A stretch of 64,000 bases of DNA from Massilia varians (GTDB lineage Bacteria; Pseudomonadota; Gammaproteobacteria; Burkholderiales; Burkholderiaceae_D). The stretch lies in NCBI RefSeq assembly GCF_027923905.1, contig NZ_AP026966.1, positions 3,287,001-3,351,000 of the forward strand. The letters run 5' to 3'. A model generated the notes under the pieces. It did not search any database, had not been told where the DNA came from, and saw nothing but the letters and a program-made list of their open reading frames with translations. Positions within the stretch are counted from its first letter, which is position 1; each line of letters starts with the position of its first letter. Of the stretch, positions 29,494 through 37,595 are shown one piece after another. Both the position numbers and the translations under genes were made by a program.

Positions 29494-30281
29494 GCGCCGT
29501 ACCAGCCCGCGTCGACGAAGTATTCGCGGCCGCTGCAATGGCGCGCATTGTTCGAGGCCAGGAACAGGGCCAGCGCGGCCACGTCCTGCATCTCGACGCG
29601 CTCGGGAATGCACTGCCCGGCCAGGATGCGCGCCTCTTCCTCGGCGGTATGCCACAGCGCCTGCTGGCGCGGGGTGCGCACGGCGCCCGGCACCACGGTG
29701 TTGGCGCGGATCCCGTACTTGCCGACGTCGCGCGCCAGCGCGCGCGTCATGCCCTCGATGCCGGCCTTGGCCGTCATGTACAAGTGCAGCTGGGTGTGCG
29801 GCAGGTGCCAGGAAATCGAGCCGAAGTTCAGGATCACCCCGTCGCGCCGCTCCTTCATGCCCGGCAGCACGGCCTGGGTGCAGAAGAACTTGTGACGCAG
29901 GTTGACGTTCATGCGGCTGTCCCAGTATTCCGGGGTGACGTCCTCGATCTCGTGGCGGTCGTCGTTGGCCGCGTTGTTGAGCAGGATGTCGACGCCGCCG
30001 AGTTCTTCCTCGATGGCGGCGAACACGGACTTGAGCTGGTCCAGGTCGGTCAGGTCGCAGCGCATGAACTTCGGCGGGTGCCGGGACGCGGCCAGGCTGG
30101 CCTCCAGCTGGCGCGATGCCTCCTCGGCGATGTCGAGGAAGATCACGCGCGCGCCCTGCCCGGCGAAGGCCGTGGTCAGCTCGCTGCCGATGCCGCTGCC
30201 GCCGCCGGTGACGACGACGCGCTTGTCTTTCAGGTCGGGATAGGACGCGTAGGCGAATTCTTGTTGTTTGTTGTCAGACAT
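29490..30281 (-). CDS. xylB: D-xylose 1-dehydrogenase (SDR family)
   Basis: 263 aa. Classical short-chain dehydrogenase: VVVTGGGSGIG cofactor motif near residue 25, NNAAN, the catalytic serine in NFGSISWH, and the YMTAK Tyr-x-x-x-Lys pair. C-terminal GREYFVDAGWYGA. It resembles the Caulobacter NAD-dependent xylose dehydrogenase. It oxidises D-xylose to xylonolactone in the cytoplasm. It lies between xylX and xylC in the operon. Confidence 0.88.
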   Translation of the reverse strand: MSDNKQQEFAYASYPDLKDKRVVVTGGGSGIGSELTTAFAGQGARVIFLDIAEEASRQLEASLAASRHPPKFMRCDLTDLDQLKSVFAAIEEELGGVDILLNNAANDDRHEIEDVTPEYWDSRMNVNLRHKFFCTQAVLPGMKERRDGVILNFGSISWHLPHTQLHLYMTAKAGIEGMTRALARDVGKYGIRANTVVPGAVRTPRQQALWHTAEEEARILAGQCIPERVEMQDVAALALFLASNNARHCSGREYFVDAGWYGA

Positions 30282-30306
30282 GAAAATCTCGTGAGGGAAT
30301 GGCGTC

Positions 30307-31494
30307 CTAGCGGGCGCCGGCGGCAGCCAGCAGGCCGCGCCGCGCCAGGTTGTTGTAGAGGGCCCGTACGCCGAAGGTCCAGGGTTCGATGCCGTCGCTG
30401 CGCTGGACCGTGTTGACCAGCGTGCCGAGCGAGGGCGTGGAGATGCTGACGCGATCCCCGAGGTGGTGGGTGAAGCCTTTGCCCGGCGCGTCGCGGTCCT
30501 TGATCGGCGAGAACATCGTGCCGAGGAAGAGCATGAAGCCGTCCGGGTACTGGTGGTGGGCGCCGCAGGTCTGGCCGACCAGGTCGAGCGGGTCGCGGCT
30601 GATCTCGCGCATGCGGCTGTGGCCCGCCAAGGTGAAGCCGTCGTCCAGGCCTTCGATCAGCATGCCCACTTCGGCTTCGCGCAGGGTATCGAGCGAGAAG
30701 CCGCCGTCGAACAGGCGGATGAAGGGGCCGATCGCGCAGGAACCGTTGTTGTCCTTGGCCTTGCCCAGGAGCAGAGCGCTGCGGCCTTCGATGTCGCGCA
30801 GGTTGACGTCGTTGCCGAGCGTGCCGCCGACCACCAGGCCACGGCTGTTCACGGCCAGCACGATTTCCGGCTCCGGGTTGTTCCAGTGGGATGCCGGGTG
30901 CAGGCCGACCTCCGCGCCGTGGCCGACCGCCGACATCGGCTGCGACTTGGTGAACACTTCGGCATACGGCCCGATGCCCACTTCCATGTACTGCGACCAC
31001 AGGCCGCGGCTGGACAGCTCGTCCTTCAGGCGCAGGGCGGCTTCGGAGCCCGGCTCGATCTGCGACAGGTTGGTGCCGATCGAGGCCTGCAGCTGGGCGC
31101 GCAGTTCGCCGGCGCGTCCGGGGTCGCCCTTGGCCTGCTCTTCGATCACGCGTTCGAGCAGGCTGACCGCGAAGGTCACGCCGCATGCCTTGATCGCCTG
31201 CAGGTCGCACGGGGCGAGCAGCCTGACGCTGCCTTCGGCTTCCGCGCTGCTTGCGGCCTGCACCAGGGCCAGGGCGTCGCCCAGGTCTTCGCCTTCGGCG
31301 CCGCGCACGATGGCCAGCATGTCGTCGCGCTCGAACAGCTCGGCGACCGTGGCGGCGTGCCGGGTGATGTCGACCAGGCGGCCGCGGCGTACCGCCACCA
31401 CGGCGGGGCCGTCGACTGGCGCGCCACGCCAGACGCGGCCGACCAGCAGCGCGTCGTTCAGGTCGGCGGGCAGGAGATTGGTTTCTTGTGTCAT
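30307..31494 (-). CDS. xylX: 2-keto-3-deoxy-D-xylonate dehydratase (FAH family)
   Basis: 395 aa. The C-terminal half has the fumarylacetoacetate-hydrolase fold with metal-binding acids in NNPEPEIVLAVNSRG and LGNDVNLRDIEGR. Length and order fit Caulobacter XylX, which converts 2-keto-3-deoxy-xylonate to 2-oxoglutarate semialdehyde. It starts 16 bases after the GH3 gene and is 25 bases before xylB. Confidence 0.88.
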   Translation of the reverse strand: MTQETNLLPADLNDALLVGRVWRGAPVDGPAVVAVRRGRLVDITRHAATVAELFERDDMLAIVRGAEGEDLGDALALVQAASSAEAEGSVRLLAPCDLQAIKACGVTFAVSLLERVIEEQAKGDPGRAGELRAQLQASIGTNLSQIEPGSEAALRLKDELSSRGLWSQYMEVGIGPYAEVFTKSQPMSAVGHGAEVGLHPASHWNNPEPEIVLAVNSRGLVVGGTLGNDVNLRDIEGRSALLLGKAKDNNGSCAIGPFIRLFDGGFSLDTLREAEVGMLIEGLDDGFTLAGHSRMREISRDPLDLVGQTCGAHHQYPDGFMLFLGTMFSPIKDRDAPGKGFTHHLGDRVSISTPSLGTLVNTVQRSDGIEPWTFGVRALYNNLARRGLLAAAGAR

Positions 31495-31510
31495 GATCTT
31501 TCTCTTTTCC

Positions 31511-33919
31511 TTATGCCACGGTGAGGGTCGCCTTCTTGAGGTCGACGCTGTTCGGTCCCACGAAGATGCTGAACGTGCCCGGCTCGACGACGCGCTTCAT
31601 GTCGGCGTTGAAGAACCACAGGTCGCTCGGCTTGATGTCGAAGTCCAGGGTACGGCTGGCGCCCGGCTCCAGGCTGACGCGCTGGAAACCCTTCAGTTCC
31701 AGCAGCGGCCGGGTCACCGAGCTGACGTCGTCGCGGATATACAGCTGCACGACCTCGTCGCCGCGCAGCTGGCCAACGTTGCGCACGTCCACCTGGACCC
31801 GGGTGCTGCCGTTCACCCCGATGCGCGCCTGGATCAGGCGCGGCTTTGATATCTCGAAACGGGTGTAGGACAGGCCGAATCCGAACGGGAACAGGGGCGT
31901 GGTCACGCCGTCGATGTAGCCGCGCCGGGTGCTCGGCTTGCGGTTGTAGTACATCGGTAGCTGGCCCGGGTCGCGTGCGATCGTGACCGGCAGCTTGCCG
32001 CCCGGGTTGGCGCGGCCGAACAGCAGATCGGCCACCGCATGGCCGGTCTCCTGGCCCAAGTACCAGCATTCGAGCAGGGCGTCGGCGCGTTCGGCCAGCA
32101 GCTTGGCCGACAGCGGACGGCCGTTCAGCAGCAGCACCACGGTCGGTTTGTTCAGCGCGAAGATGGCGCGCGCCAGGTCGTTCTGCTGGCCGAGCAGGTC
32201 CAGGGTGATGCGGTCGCCCAGGTGGTGGTCGGCCCAGGCTTCGCGCGCGGTCATCTCGTTGTCGCCCAGGACCATGACGATGGTGTCGGCCGACCTGGCG
32301 GCTTCCACGGCATCCTGGATCAGGCGGGCATTGACTTCCGGCTTGGTAAACTCGATCTCGTCCTTGCCCCAGATGCGCTGTTCGGTCAGGCGCACGCCCT
32401 CGCGGTAGTCGAACGAGAAGCCCTGGGCGCGCGCTTCGTTCTCCAGCGCCTCGTGGATCGAGACCACGTGGCGCGGGATATCGGAATAGCCGCCGATCGG
32501 GGTATCCTTCGCGTGGGTGCCGAGCAGCAGCATCTTGCCGACCCGGTTCGGCTGCAAGGGCAGCAGGCCCTTGTCGTTCTTCAGCAGCACCGCGCTGCGG
32601 CGCGCCGCTTCGCGCGCCAGTGCGATCGCGTCCGGGGTCGCGGTCAGGGCTTCGGCCCGGGCCGCGTCCGCGTACGGGTTCTCGAACAGCCCGGCATCGA
32701 ACTTCAGCTTCAGGATGCGGCGCACGCTGGCGTCGATCTCCTTGACCGAGATCCGTTTTTCGCGGACCAGGTCGGCCAGGCTCAGGTAGCCCAGCGGATC
32801 CGGGGTCTCGACGTCGACGCCGGCCTTGACCGCCTGCAGCGCCGCCTCCTTGTCGTTGGCGGCCAGGCTGTGGCGCGACACCAGCTCCTTGACCCCCATG
32901 TAGTCCGACACCGTCGCGCCCTGGAAGCCCCACTCCTTGCGCAGGACGTCGGTCAGGAGCCAGCGGCTGGCGTGCGACGGCAAGCCGTCGATCTCGTTAT
33001 ACGAGGGCATCACGGCCGCAATCTTTGTTTCCTTGATGATCTTCTCGAAGGGCGGAAAGAAATCCTCGCGCAGGGTGCGCTCGCCCACGTGGGCCGGACC
33101 GATGTTGGTGCCGCTCTCGGGCTGGCCGTGGCCGGTCATGTGCTTGAGGGTCGCATGCACCTTGTCGGCCGCCAGCGGCAGGGTCTCGCCCGAGAAGCCG
33201 ATCACGGCCGCCTTGCCCATCACGCCGCACAGGTGCGGATCTTCGCCGTACGTTTCCTCGATGCGGCCCCAGCGCGGATCGCGCGCCACATCGACCACCG
33301 GCGCCAGCGCCAGGTTGGCGCCGCGCGCGCGCATCTCGCGCGCCGCGACCGAAAACACCTGCGTCACCATCGCCGGGTCGAAGCTCGAGGCCAGGCCGAT
33401 CGCTTGCGGGAAGCAGGTCGCCTCGCGTGCCGTGTAGCCGTGCAGCGCTTCCTCGTGCATCAGGACCGGAATGCCCAGGCGGGTGCGCTCCACCGCCCAT
33501 TTCTGCACCGCGTTCACGTACTCGGCGGTCTCGCGCGGGCCGCGGTTGGCGGTCGCACCCGAATTGCCGGCCACATTGGCGTCCCGGCCCAGCAGGCGGT
33601 CGGACGGGCGCGCCAGCATGCCCATGCCGTTCGGGTAGGCGGCCTGCGCCTTCTCCATCGAAAAACTGCTGTCCTGGTTCTGCACACCCGGCTTCTTTTG
33701 CCACAAGCATTGCATCTGGACGATCTTTTCTTCCAGCGTCATGCGCCGCAGCAGGTCTTCGACCCGCGCATTGACCGGTGCACTTGCCTGCTTGTACAGC
33801 GGTACGCCGCCCTGCCCGCCCTTGGGGGCCGCTGCCGCGAGGGCGGGGACGCTGCCCAGGCCCGCCATGCCAGCCATGCTCCCTACCGAGGCCAGGAATT
33901 CCCTGCGTTTGATACCCAT
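31511..33919 (-). CDS. GH3 beta-xylosidase/beta-glucosidase with Tat signal
   Basis: 802 aa; GGAGAC precedes the ATG. The N-terminus has a twin-arginine signal (KRREFLASVGSMAGM). GH3 N-domain with NPRWGR-like DPRWGRIEETYGEDP, KHMTGHG, and nucleophile D339 in GATVSDYMGV. Then the GH3 C-domain and a fibronectin-III-like tail (VDVRNVGQLRGDEVVQLYI). It should release xylose (or glucose) from oligosaccharides in the periplasm. It heads the GH3-xylXBCD-xylFGH operon, which favours beta-xylosidase activity. Confidence 0.88.
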   Translation of the reverse strand: MGIKRREFLASVGSMAGMAGLGSVPALAAAAPKGGQGGVPLYKQASAPVNARVEDLLRRMTLEEKIVQMQCLWQKKPGVQNQDSSFSMEKAQAAYPNGMGMLARPSDRLLGRDANVAGNSGATANRGPRETAEYVNAVQKWAVERTRLGIPVLMHEEALHGYTAREATCFPQAIGLASSFDPAMVTQVFSVAAREMRARGANLALAPVVDVARDPRWGRIEETYGEDPHLCGVMGKAAVIGFSGETLPLAADKVHATLKHMTGHGQPESGTNIGPAHVGERTLREDFFPPFEKIIKETKIAAVMPSYNEIDGLPSHASRWLLTDVLRKEWGFQGATVSDYMGVKELVSRHSLAANDKEAALQAVKAGVDVETPDPLGYLSLADLVREKRISVKEIDASVRRILKLKFDAGLFENPYADAARAEALTATPDAIALAREAARRSAVLLKNDKGLLPLQPNRVGKMLLLGTHAKDTPIGGYSDIPRHVVSIHEALENEARAQGFSFDYREGVRLTEQRIWGKDEIEFTKPEVNARLIQDAVEAARSADTIVMVLGDNEMTAREAWADHHLGDRITLDLLGQQNDLARAIFALNKPTVVLLLNGRPLSAKLLAERADALLECWYLGQETGHAVADLLFGRANPGGKLPVTIARDPGQLPMYYNRKPSTRRGYIDGVTTPLFPFGFGLSYTRFEISKPRLIQARIGVNGSTRVQVDVRNVGQLRGDEVVQLYIRDDVSSVTRPLLELKGFQRVSLEPGASRTLDFDIKPSDLWFFNADMKRVVEPGTFSIFVGPNSVDLKKATLTVA

Positions 33920-33998
33920 CGATGTCGTCTCCGCTGCTTGTTGTTATGTCCCGCTCGTGAACGGCGGGTGATTGCAGTCAAACATTCGTATAACAGAA

Positions 33999-34014
33999 AT
34001 GTTACCGCAACCAT
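33999..34014 (-). promoter_or_regulatory. candidate XylR operator upstream of the xylose operon
   Basis: ATGTTACCGCAACCAT lies 80 bases upstream of the GH3 start. It resembles the GntR/XylR class of LacI-family operators (TGTTA-x-CG-centred), and from memory is close to the Caulobacter xylose operator. The adjacent LacI regulator has the matching recognition-helix residues (SPMTVSR). Between it and GH3, on the minus strand, lies a -10-like TTATAC. Confidence 0.55.
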
Positions 34015-34122
34015 TCCAGTCTAAACGGCGGAATTATCAGCTGTCAATCAAATACTTGCCGAATGTTCAGCGAGCGCGACGAAAGGCGATGGGAAGCCGG
34101 CCGGAGCGGCTTCGAAGGCGGG

Positions 34123-34175
34123 ATATCAGGGGGGAGAAAAGCTGCCGCGGGCGCGCCGGCAAGGCGCGCCCGCGG
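34123..34175 (-). terminator. rho-independent terminator of the lacI-type gene
   Basis: A perfect 13-bp GC stem (34145-34157 with 34163-34175) has a 5-base loop. Read on the minus strand it is followed by CAGCTTTTCTCC. It lies 26 bases beyond the regulator's stop codon and insulates it from the downstream xylose operon. Confidence 0.65.
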
Positions 34176-34200
34176 GGACGAGAACGGGGACGGAAGCGGC

Positions 34201-35349
34201 TCAGCGCGCAGCCTGGGAGCGGCGCGCACCCGCGGGTGCGACCTTGGCGCCGGCCTTGACGGAGGGGAGCCGCGCCGGCGGCCGGGTGCGCGGGGCGGCA
34301 TCCGACTGGCGCCGCACCAGTTCGAATGCCATCGGCACGCGTTCCGGCGGCGCCTCTTCGCCCTCGCGCAGCGCGCGCACGCGCCGCACCAGCGATTGCA
34401 CCGCTTCGCGCGCCATCTCGGCGATCGGCTGGCGCACGGTGGTCAGTTCGGGCCAGATGGTGGTGGCCAGGGCCGAGTCGTCGAAGCCGGTGACGGTGAG
34501 GTCGCCCGGCACGTCCAGGCCCAGGCGGTGCGCGACCGCGACGGCAGCCGCAGCCATGTCGTCGTTGCTGGCGAAGATCGCGGTCGGGCGCTCCTCGAGA
34601 GCCAGCAGGTGTTCCGCCGCATCCAGGCCGGAGCGGTAGGTGAACATGCCCTGCACCACCAGGTCTTCGGCCTTGTCGGCGCCCTTCTCTTCGATGGCGG
34701 CGCGGTAACCCGCCAGGCGGCGGCCGCTGGCGGTCTGGTTCGGGTGGCCGACGATGAAGCCGATGCGCTGGTGGCCGAGGGTAATCAGGTGGCGCGTCAT
34801 CTGGTAGGCGGCATCGTAGTCGTCGATGCTGACGGCGCCCACGCGCTCGTCCGGCGAACCGCAGGCGACCACCACGGCCGGGATGTCGGCCTCGGCCACG
34901 CAAGCGATCACGGCTTCGCTGTCGCACAGCGGCGGCGGCAGGATGATGCCGTCCAGCCCGTTGCCGATCAGGCGCCGGGTCTGCTCTTCCTCGTGCTGCC
35001 CGGCTTCGCACTTCTCGACGAACAGCTGGACGTTGTTCAGGCCGGACTGGCTCAGCAGGCCGACCAGGAATTCGCTGAGGTAGGCGGCGCTCGGGTTACT
35101 GTACAGGAAGCCGACCCGGATCGGCTTGGAGCCGGCCAGGTTGCGCGCCTCCTGGTTGGGAGTGTAGTTCAGGGCGGCGACCGCCTCGGCGACCTTGCGC
35201 CGCGTGCTCTCGCGCACCAGGCCCTTGCCGTTCATGACGCGCGACACCGTCATCGGCGAGACGCCGGCCAGCTTGGCGACGTCGGCCATGGTCGGCTGGC
35301 CGCGGCGCTCCACGTCTTCCTGGATGGCTTTCACGTTGGCTTTACTCAT
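34201..35349 (-). CDS. LacI-family transcriptional regulator (probable XylR)
   Basis: 382 aa. The helix-turn-helix is at residues 20-42 (TMADVAKLAGVSPMTVSRVMNG), followed by the hinge (NYTPNQEARNLAGSKPIRVGF). The C-terminal two-thirds is the sugar-binding fold (PAVVVACGSPDERVGAVSIDD; VTGFDDSALATTIWPELTTV). Recognition residues Pro-Met resemble the Lys-Met of E. coli GntR, whose operator is of the TGTTACC type; a matching site lies upstream of the xylose operon. Extra N-terminal (about 18 aa) and C-terminal (basic, Ala/Pro-rich) extensions are unusual. It is divergent from GH10. Confidence 0.9.
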   Translation of the reverse strand: MSKANVKAIQEDVERRGQPTMADVAKLAGVSPMTVSRVMNGKGLVRESTRRKVAEAVAALNYTPNQEARNLAGSKPIRVGFLYSNPSAAYLSEFLVGLLSQSGLNNVQLFVEKCEAGQHEEEQTRRLIGNGLDGIILPPPLCDSEAVIACVAEADIPAVVVACGSPDERVGAVSIDDYDAAYQMTRHLITLGHQRIGFIVGHPNQTASGRRLAGYRAAIEEKGADKAEDLVVQGMFTYRSGLDAAEHLLALEERPTAIFASNDDMAAAAVAVAHRLGLDVPGDLTVTGFDDSALATTIWPELTTVRQPIAEMAREAVQSLVRRVRALREGEEAPPERVPMAFELVRRQSDAAPRTRPPARLPSVKAGAKVAPAGARRSQAAR

Positions 35350-35461
35350 GTTCTCGCGGACCCCTGTGGACGATATGACTCTGTTGTTTGCGCTATCTTA
35401 GCACAACCACAAACCACGACGCATGTCCCTCGCTCAGCGGCGCAACGTGCGATGCCTGCTT

Positions 35462-35475
35462 AGAAATCGATTTCA
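35462..35475 (+). promoter_or_regulatory. LacI-type palindrome upstream of GH10
   Basis: AGAAATCGATTTCA lies in the divergent region between the regulator and the GH10 gene, 63 bases before the GH10 start. A weak promoter TTTCAT (35471-35476), 17 bases, TAACAT (35494-35499) would place the -35 box inside the palindrome. Confidence 0.6.
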
Positions 35476-35537
35476 TTCCGCCGAAGATTGCGCTAACATT
35501 CCTGCGCCACAATCACAATACGGAGACACGGAACAAC

Positions 35538-36704
35538 ATGACGACACGACGCACCATGCTGCAGGCGCTTGCCGGCGCCGCCCTCCTGCCCACAGGATTC
35601 CCCGCACTGGCGGCCGCCCCCGCGGGCGAGGCGCTTAAGGACATTGCAAAGCGCAAGGGCCTGCGCTTCGGGACCGCGGTCGGCGCCGGAAAGAACCAGT
35701 TCGGCGACCCGGCCTACCGCGTCCTGGTCGAACGCGAGTGCAACATCATCGTGGCCGAAAACGAGATGAAGTGGCAGGCCCTGGCGCCGACGCGCGATGC
35801 CTACCGTTTCGGCCCGGCCGACGCGATGCTGGACTGGGCCGAGAAGAGCGGCATGGCGATGCGTGGCCACAACCTGTTCTGGCAGCCCGAGAAATGGCTG
35901 CCGGCCTGGATCGCGAAGGAGAACTTCGGCAAGGACAGGGCGCGCGTGGAAACCCTGATGCGCAAGCACGCCCAGACGGTGTGCGCCCACTACGGCACCC
36001 GGATCCAGAGCTGGGACGTGATGAACGAAGCAGTCGACCCGGCCGACGGCAAGATGCGCCAGAACGCCCTCACCCGCGCGTTCGCCGGGCCGTCCGGCGC
36101 CGTCGAGCAGGTGGACCTGGCCTTCCGCCTGGCGCACGAGTACGCGCCGCACGCCCAACTGGTCTACAACGACTACATGCGCGAGGACAGCGGCAGCGCC
36201 AAGCACCGCGCAGGCGTGCTGCGCATGCTGGCCGAACTGAAGCGGCGCGGCACGCCGGTCCATGCGCTCGGCCTGCAGGCCCACATCGGCTCCTGGGACG
36301 AGAGCAAGAAGCGCGGCCGCGAAGACATGCTCGCGTGGCGACAATTCCTGGACGAAGCCACCGCCATGGGCTACGACCTGTTGATCACCGAGTTCGACGT
36401 CAACGACCGCGCCCTGCCGGCCGACATCGCCAAGCGCGACGCCGGCGTGGCGGCCGCCGCGCGCGAGTTCCTCGACGTGACGCTCTCGTATCCGCGCTTG
36501 ACGGACTTCCTGCTGTGGGGCCTGGCCGACCATATCAGCTGGCTGCAGACCTGGGACGAGGCGCCGCGCAAGGACAAGCTGGCGCAGCGTCCCCTGCCCT
36601 ACGACGCCCAGCTGCGCACCAAGCCGCTGCGTCAGGCGATCGCGGACGCCATGCGGGCGATGCCGGAGCGCCGGCAGGCACGCTCGGACAAGTCAGTTAC
36701 CTAG
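35538..36704 (+). CDS. GH10 endo-1,4-beta-xylanase, exported
   Basis: 388 aa from ATG 35538 (GGAGAC upstream). A Tat-like or Sec signal (TTRRTMLQALAGAALLPTGFPALAAAP) is followed directly by the GH10 barrel. NEMKWQ and HNLFWQ line the substrate cleft; the acid/base is E164 in SWDVMNEAVD, the nucleophile E285 in LLITEFDVND. No carbohydrate-binding module is present. It cuts xylan into xylo-oligosaccharides for the GH3/GH43 enzymes and the xylose operon. It is divergent from the XylR-like gene, with a shared LacI-type palindrome between. Confidence 0.92.
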   Translation: MTTRRTMLQALAGAALLPTGFPALAAAPAGEALKDIAKRKGLRFGTAVGAGKNQFGDPAYRVLVERECNIIVAENEMKWQALAPTRDAYRFGPADAMLDWAEKSGMAMRGHNLFWQPEKWLPAWIAKENFGKDRARVETLMRKHAQTVCAHYGTRIQSWDVMNEAVDPADGKMRQNALTRAFAGPSGAVEQVDLAFRLAHEYAPHAQLVYNDYMREDSGSAKHRAGVLRMLAELKRRGTPVHALGLQAHIGSWDESKKRGREDMLAWRQFLDEATAMGYDLLITEFDVNDRALPADIAKRDAGVAAAAREFLDVTLSYPRLTDFLLWGLADHISWLQTWDEAPRKDKLAQRPLPYDAQLRTKPLRQAIADAMRAMPERRQARSDKSVT

Positions 36705-37190
36705 CTCCATTCAGCGCCGGTCAGATTGGTGCCGTAGAGCGGAGCGTCTTCGTGGCGTTGCGCCTCTGTATACCCGTAACGTTTGGGCCCTTATCGGCAG
36801 TCGGGACGCCCGTATTCCTATCCGTAAGAATATGGCACCGACTGTGTCTGGTGACAGAGGGGCTATCTCACTCACCCGTCTATCCAACTGTGCACGAAAC
36901 AGATGAAGCCATACGATTTCGCTAACCGGGAAGGTTATCTATAAATTGTTTCGGTCCAAAAACAACCGTTTCCATTTCATGGGCACGCGCCCGCGCGTGG
37001 ATACATTTCTCATCCTGTCCTCGATGAAGCCACCTTTGATCGTGTACGTTGCCGTGTACGTTGTAGTGGGCGTCGCCGTTGACGTTGCAGTGGGCATTGC
37101 CGTGGGTAAGTCACTTCAACGCTTGGGCCATTCGCGTTAAGCCTGGGAAAAGCTTATCGATCAGAGAGACCCCAAAACCTTCCTTCTGAT
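36705..37190. other. intergenic region without a supported gene
   Basis: 486 bases between GH10 and the immunity-like gene. A 64-codon plus-strand frame (36946-37140) has a low-complexity Val/Gly/Ala tail made by a short tandem repeat and no clear ribosome binding site, so I do not call it. This is the boundary between core and accessory DNA. Confidence 0.5.
37048..37106. repeat. degenerate 24-bp tandem repeat, about 2.5 copies
   Basis: Units start at 37048, 37072 and 37096 and share the pattern GTYGCCGTKKACGTTGYAGTGGGC (split here: GTYGCCGTKKAC then GTTGYAGTGGGC). No function is evident. Confidence 0.6.
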
Positions 37191-37595
37191 TCATCGGTCA
37201 AATTCATGCCTTAATCTATCGACGACCCGCTTGAACATTTCCACTGCACCGGCAAACCCTTCGCTGAGATCGTCATGGAAAAAATCGGTAAAAAATTCCT
37301 CAGGCCACAATAAAACAGCACCGTCTGAGTCTTGCCTTACATGCCAATACCGCGAGCATCGATCATCCACGACTTCGAACAGGCATGCCGGAATGATCCG
37401 GCATCCGCCAAAATCGTTAAGTATTTGATATTGCGCCCCACCACCATGTGGCTCGGTTGGGAGCAAAAAACTTAAACCCAGTACAAGATATTCCTTCCCG
37501 GGCACAATCTGGTATTCAATTTTTGGGCTAGACGTATAGCCCAGTTGCTTCTCTTGGTCATCGCTTAACCGTGTCCCAACGCACCTGACCTTCAT
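37191..37595 (-). CDS. putative immunity protein paired with the Rhs toxin tip
   Basis: 134 aa, no signal peptide, acidic. N-terminus MKVRCVGTR, then IEYQIVPGKEYLVLGLSFLL and a C-terminal helix (GAVEMFKRVVDRLRHEF). Its ATG overlaps the stop codon of the Rhs C-terminal coding sequence as ATGA, the usual layout of a polymorphic toxin and its cognate immunity gene. No family name is assigned with certainty. It remains intact although the toxin gene is broken, consistent with selection for protection against sister cells. Confidence 0.65.
   Translation of the reverse strand: MKVRCVGTRLSDDQEKQLGYTSSPKIEYQIVPGKEYLVLGLSFLLPTEPHGGGAQYQILNDFGGCRIIPACLFEVVDDRCSRYWHVRQDSDGAVLLWPEEFFTDFFHDDLSEGFAGAVEMFKRVVDRLRHEFDR

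Noticed and set aside
37048..37106. CRISPR-like repeats
   Set aside because: Only about 2.5 degenerate 24-base units in direct tandem with no spacers and no cas genes.
36946..37140. 64-codon small membrane protein after GH10
   Set aside because: The hydrophobic part is a by-product of the tandem repeat, and there is no clear ribosome binding site.
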